Shown piece by piece: positions 4,530-5,959 of a DNA stretch of 5,959 nucleotides. Source of the DNA: Bacteroidales bacterium (GTDB lineage Bacteria > Bacteroidota > Bacteroidia > Bacteroidales > UBA7960); assembly GCA_007123065.1 (NCBI GenBank), contig SKSI01000031.1, forward strand, positions 1-5,959, read 5' to 3'. How positions within the stretch are numbered: position 1 is the first letter of the stretch; every line of letters begins with the position of its first letter. Both the position numbers and the translations under genes were made by a program. The notes under the pieces were generated by a model that was not told the DNA's origin, made no database searches, and was given only the letters and a program-made list of their open reading frames with translations.

Positions 4530-5959
4530 TCAGATGATAAAAATTATCCCTACACTTGGCAAAATATTGCCTATTCTATTCTCCAGTTTTTGCAACTCGT
4601 AGCGCTCTATGCCGTCATCATCAATAAAAATAACCGGGTTTCCTGCCTCATCCGTTTTTCTGATGTAATTCGGCGCCTGCCGCGCTTTAAAGTTATATAC
4701 ATTTTGAACATCCAGATACAGCATCAGCGAAAAACCAGAAAAATAATATTGCTTGTCGATCCTCATGTCGAGCTGATGAAATGCAGGAACACGTTCACTG
4801 TTAAAGTTAGCCCAGTCGAGATATGTTATCCCTTGCGCATCCCAGGCCTCCCTGATGCCCGATAGTTCCAGATCAACCGGGGTAAAGGGTGCACCACCGC
4901 TGTAACGCCACTTGAACCCAATCTCCCAGTTCCTGGGAAGTTTACGTAAACCTGTCAGGTTCAGAATATGCCGGTTGTCCCAGGCAGAAGGGATGTAATC
5001 ATCCTTAAAATCCTTGAATTCGCTACGCACAAAGGTATAGGAAAGGATCAGGTTCCAGTTGAAGAAATCCTGGTTTCTGTAAAACAATTCCGCACCATAG
5101 GCACGTCCTTCAGCTATGGAGAGCACCTCTTCGCCTCCAACCACACCAAAATCGGCTGATCGGCTCCCCAGTGCCACGGAGTCATTCACCGAAAAGGGAT
5201 AATTGTTATAATGCTTGTAAAATCCCTCAAGTGTAAGCGTGTTATTGACGGCCGGCTGCAACTCAATACCGGCCACAATGTGGTCAACGGAAATATAAGT
5301 TAAACCGTTTTCTCTATTCACCAGAATTCCGTCATTATCACGGAAACCCATTGTCGTATAAGCAGGCAGCTGATAATACCTTCCGGTGTTAAAGTTCAGG
5401 AACAAGTCGTCCCTCAGCGCATAGGAAGCAGAAAATCGTGGAGAAAGCTGATCCAGAAGGTTATTCATGACGGCCGAGTAGTTGTTTGCATCACTACGTA
5501 TCCCAAATGACAATGTCAGGCGTTCATTCATGAACCTGCGATTGACTTGTCCAAACAGAGACCATTTAAACATGTCAAAATCGGTATCATAATTAATTGC
5601 ACTCAATTGGTTATCGCGAAATACAACCTGAAAGGTGTTGTTAAAGTAACGAGCGTACTCTCCTCCACCTCCGATGTTTAGCTGATAATCACCAAGAGAA
5701 AATGACCGTTCATAACGGAATTTATTTTCAATTTCATCGGAATTATAATCAAGGATACGATCTCTGGAATCATCGTTGCCAGGATACTTGTAGGCGATGT
5801 TGCGCAGCATGTTGCGGCTCAGCACCCAGGTTTGTGTACCATTCTGACGGAACTGTCGGTAAACACCACCGATTGCATAGTTCCATTGTTCATTTTCGGG
5901 TAGAAAGTCAAGGATAAAGCGTTGCTCTTCCGTTTCATTGGCATCCAGATTCAACACAG
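4530..5959 (-). CDS. TonB-dependent outer-membrane receptor, C-terminal beta-barrel (5' end outside window)
   Basis: The frame stays open to the right edge. The first apparent start at 5957 is an internal GTG, so the signal sequence, any carboxypeptidase-like domain and the plug are missing. The 475 visible residues are alternating amphipathic strands rich in aromatic residues, typical of the TonB_dep_Rec barrel. Recognisable segments: LSPRFSASYALRDDLFLNFNTG followed by RYYQLP (171-198); EGFYKHYNNYPF (244-255); EGRAYGAELFYR (283-294); SYTFVRSEF (306-314); WDNRHILNLTGLRKLPRNWE (326-345); RYSGGAPFTP (351-360); and FHQLDMRIDKQYYF through LYLDVQNVYN (393-422). The last strand ends PSVGIIFII, with isoleucine where many barrel proteins end in an aromatic residue. 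It should import a TonB-energised ligand across the outer membrane. The ligand cannot be read from this part. No SusD partner follows; the next gene is the secreted DUF2271-like protein 5 bp downstream, which fits metal or cofactor uptake better than glycan uptake (inference). Confidence 0.93.
   Translation of the reverse strand, partial: VLNLDANETEEQRFILDFLPENEQWNYAIGGVYRQFRQNGTQTWVLSRNMLRNIAYKYPGNDDSRDRILDYNSDEIENKFRYERSFSLGDYQLNIGGGGEYARYFNNTFQVVFRDNQLSAINYDTDFDMFKWSLFGQVNRRFMNERLTLSFGIRSDANNYSAVMNNLLDQLSPRFSASYALRDDLFLNFNTGRYYQLPAYTTMGFRDNDGILVNRENGLTYISVDHIVAGIELQPAVNNTLTLEGFYKHYNNYPFSVNDSVALGSRSADFGVVGGEEVLSIAEGRAYGAELFYRNQDFFNWNLILSYTFVRSEFKDFKDDYIPSAWDNRHILNLTGLRKLPRNWEIGFKWRYSGGAPFTPVDLELSGIREAWDAQGITYLDWANFNSERVPAFHQLDMRIDKQYYFSGFSLMLYLDVQNVYNFKARQAPNYIRKTDEAGNPVIFIDDDGIERYELQKLENRIGNILPSVGIIFII

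Noticed and set aside
4512..4865. Plus-strand open frame of 117 codons, and similar shorter ones at 2108-2440, 3278-3607, 942-1184 and 4265-4537
   Set aside because: They lie antisense to genes with clear protein motifs, show no recognisable domain themselves, and have Cys/His/Arg-rich shadow-like composition.

Overview
The window looks like chromosomal DNA of a member of the Bacteroidota, possibly a marine or sediment Bacteroidales/Marinilabiliales-type organism. The reasons are a SusC/FecA-style TonB-dependent receptor, start codons without Shine-Dalgarno sequences but with A-rich leaders, and one exact match to the Bacteroidota -7 promoter element TAnnTTTG. The phylum is fairly secure; anything finer is a guess.

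All five supported genes lie on the minus strand, so transcription runs from high to low coordinates. First comes the C-terminal barrel of a TonB-dependent outer-membrane receptor (4530 to the right edge, 5' end missing). Five bases later is a secreted protein that resembles DUF2271 periplasmic proteins (3724-4524). A 76-bp gap with degenerate heptamer repeats and a likely promoter follows. Then come an M20-family amidohydrolase (2478-3647) and a stand-alone alanine-racemase-family enzyme (1334-2485), whose reading frames overlap by 8 bp. After a 170-bp spacer comes a low-specificity L-threonine aldolase (132-1163).

The most striking non-coding structure is a pair of octamer tandem arrays flush against both ends of the threonine aldolase gene. 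The left array (1-128, probably continuing out of the window) is 16 copies of AACTCAAC, three of them AACTAAAC. The right array (about 1180-1263) is 10 copies of GTTGATTT, whose reverse complement AAATCAAC differs from the left unit at one base. The arrays are therefore near-identical sequences in inverted orientation around one gene. A transcript of the gene would carry a G-less 5' leader able to pair at 7 of 8 positions per unit with its own 3' flank.

Functionally, the receptor and DUF2271-like protein look like an envelope or nutrient-uptake pair. The amidohydrolase and racemase look like a translationally coupled amino-acid unit: release an amino acid from an N-acyl conjugate, then change its stereochemistry. 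The aldolase is a third amino-acid enzyme and the second PLP enzyme nearby, but its separate spacer leaves its membership of that unit open. I see no RNA genes, insertion sequences, CRISPR array, phage genes or defence genes.
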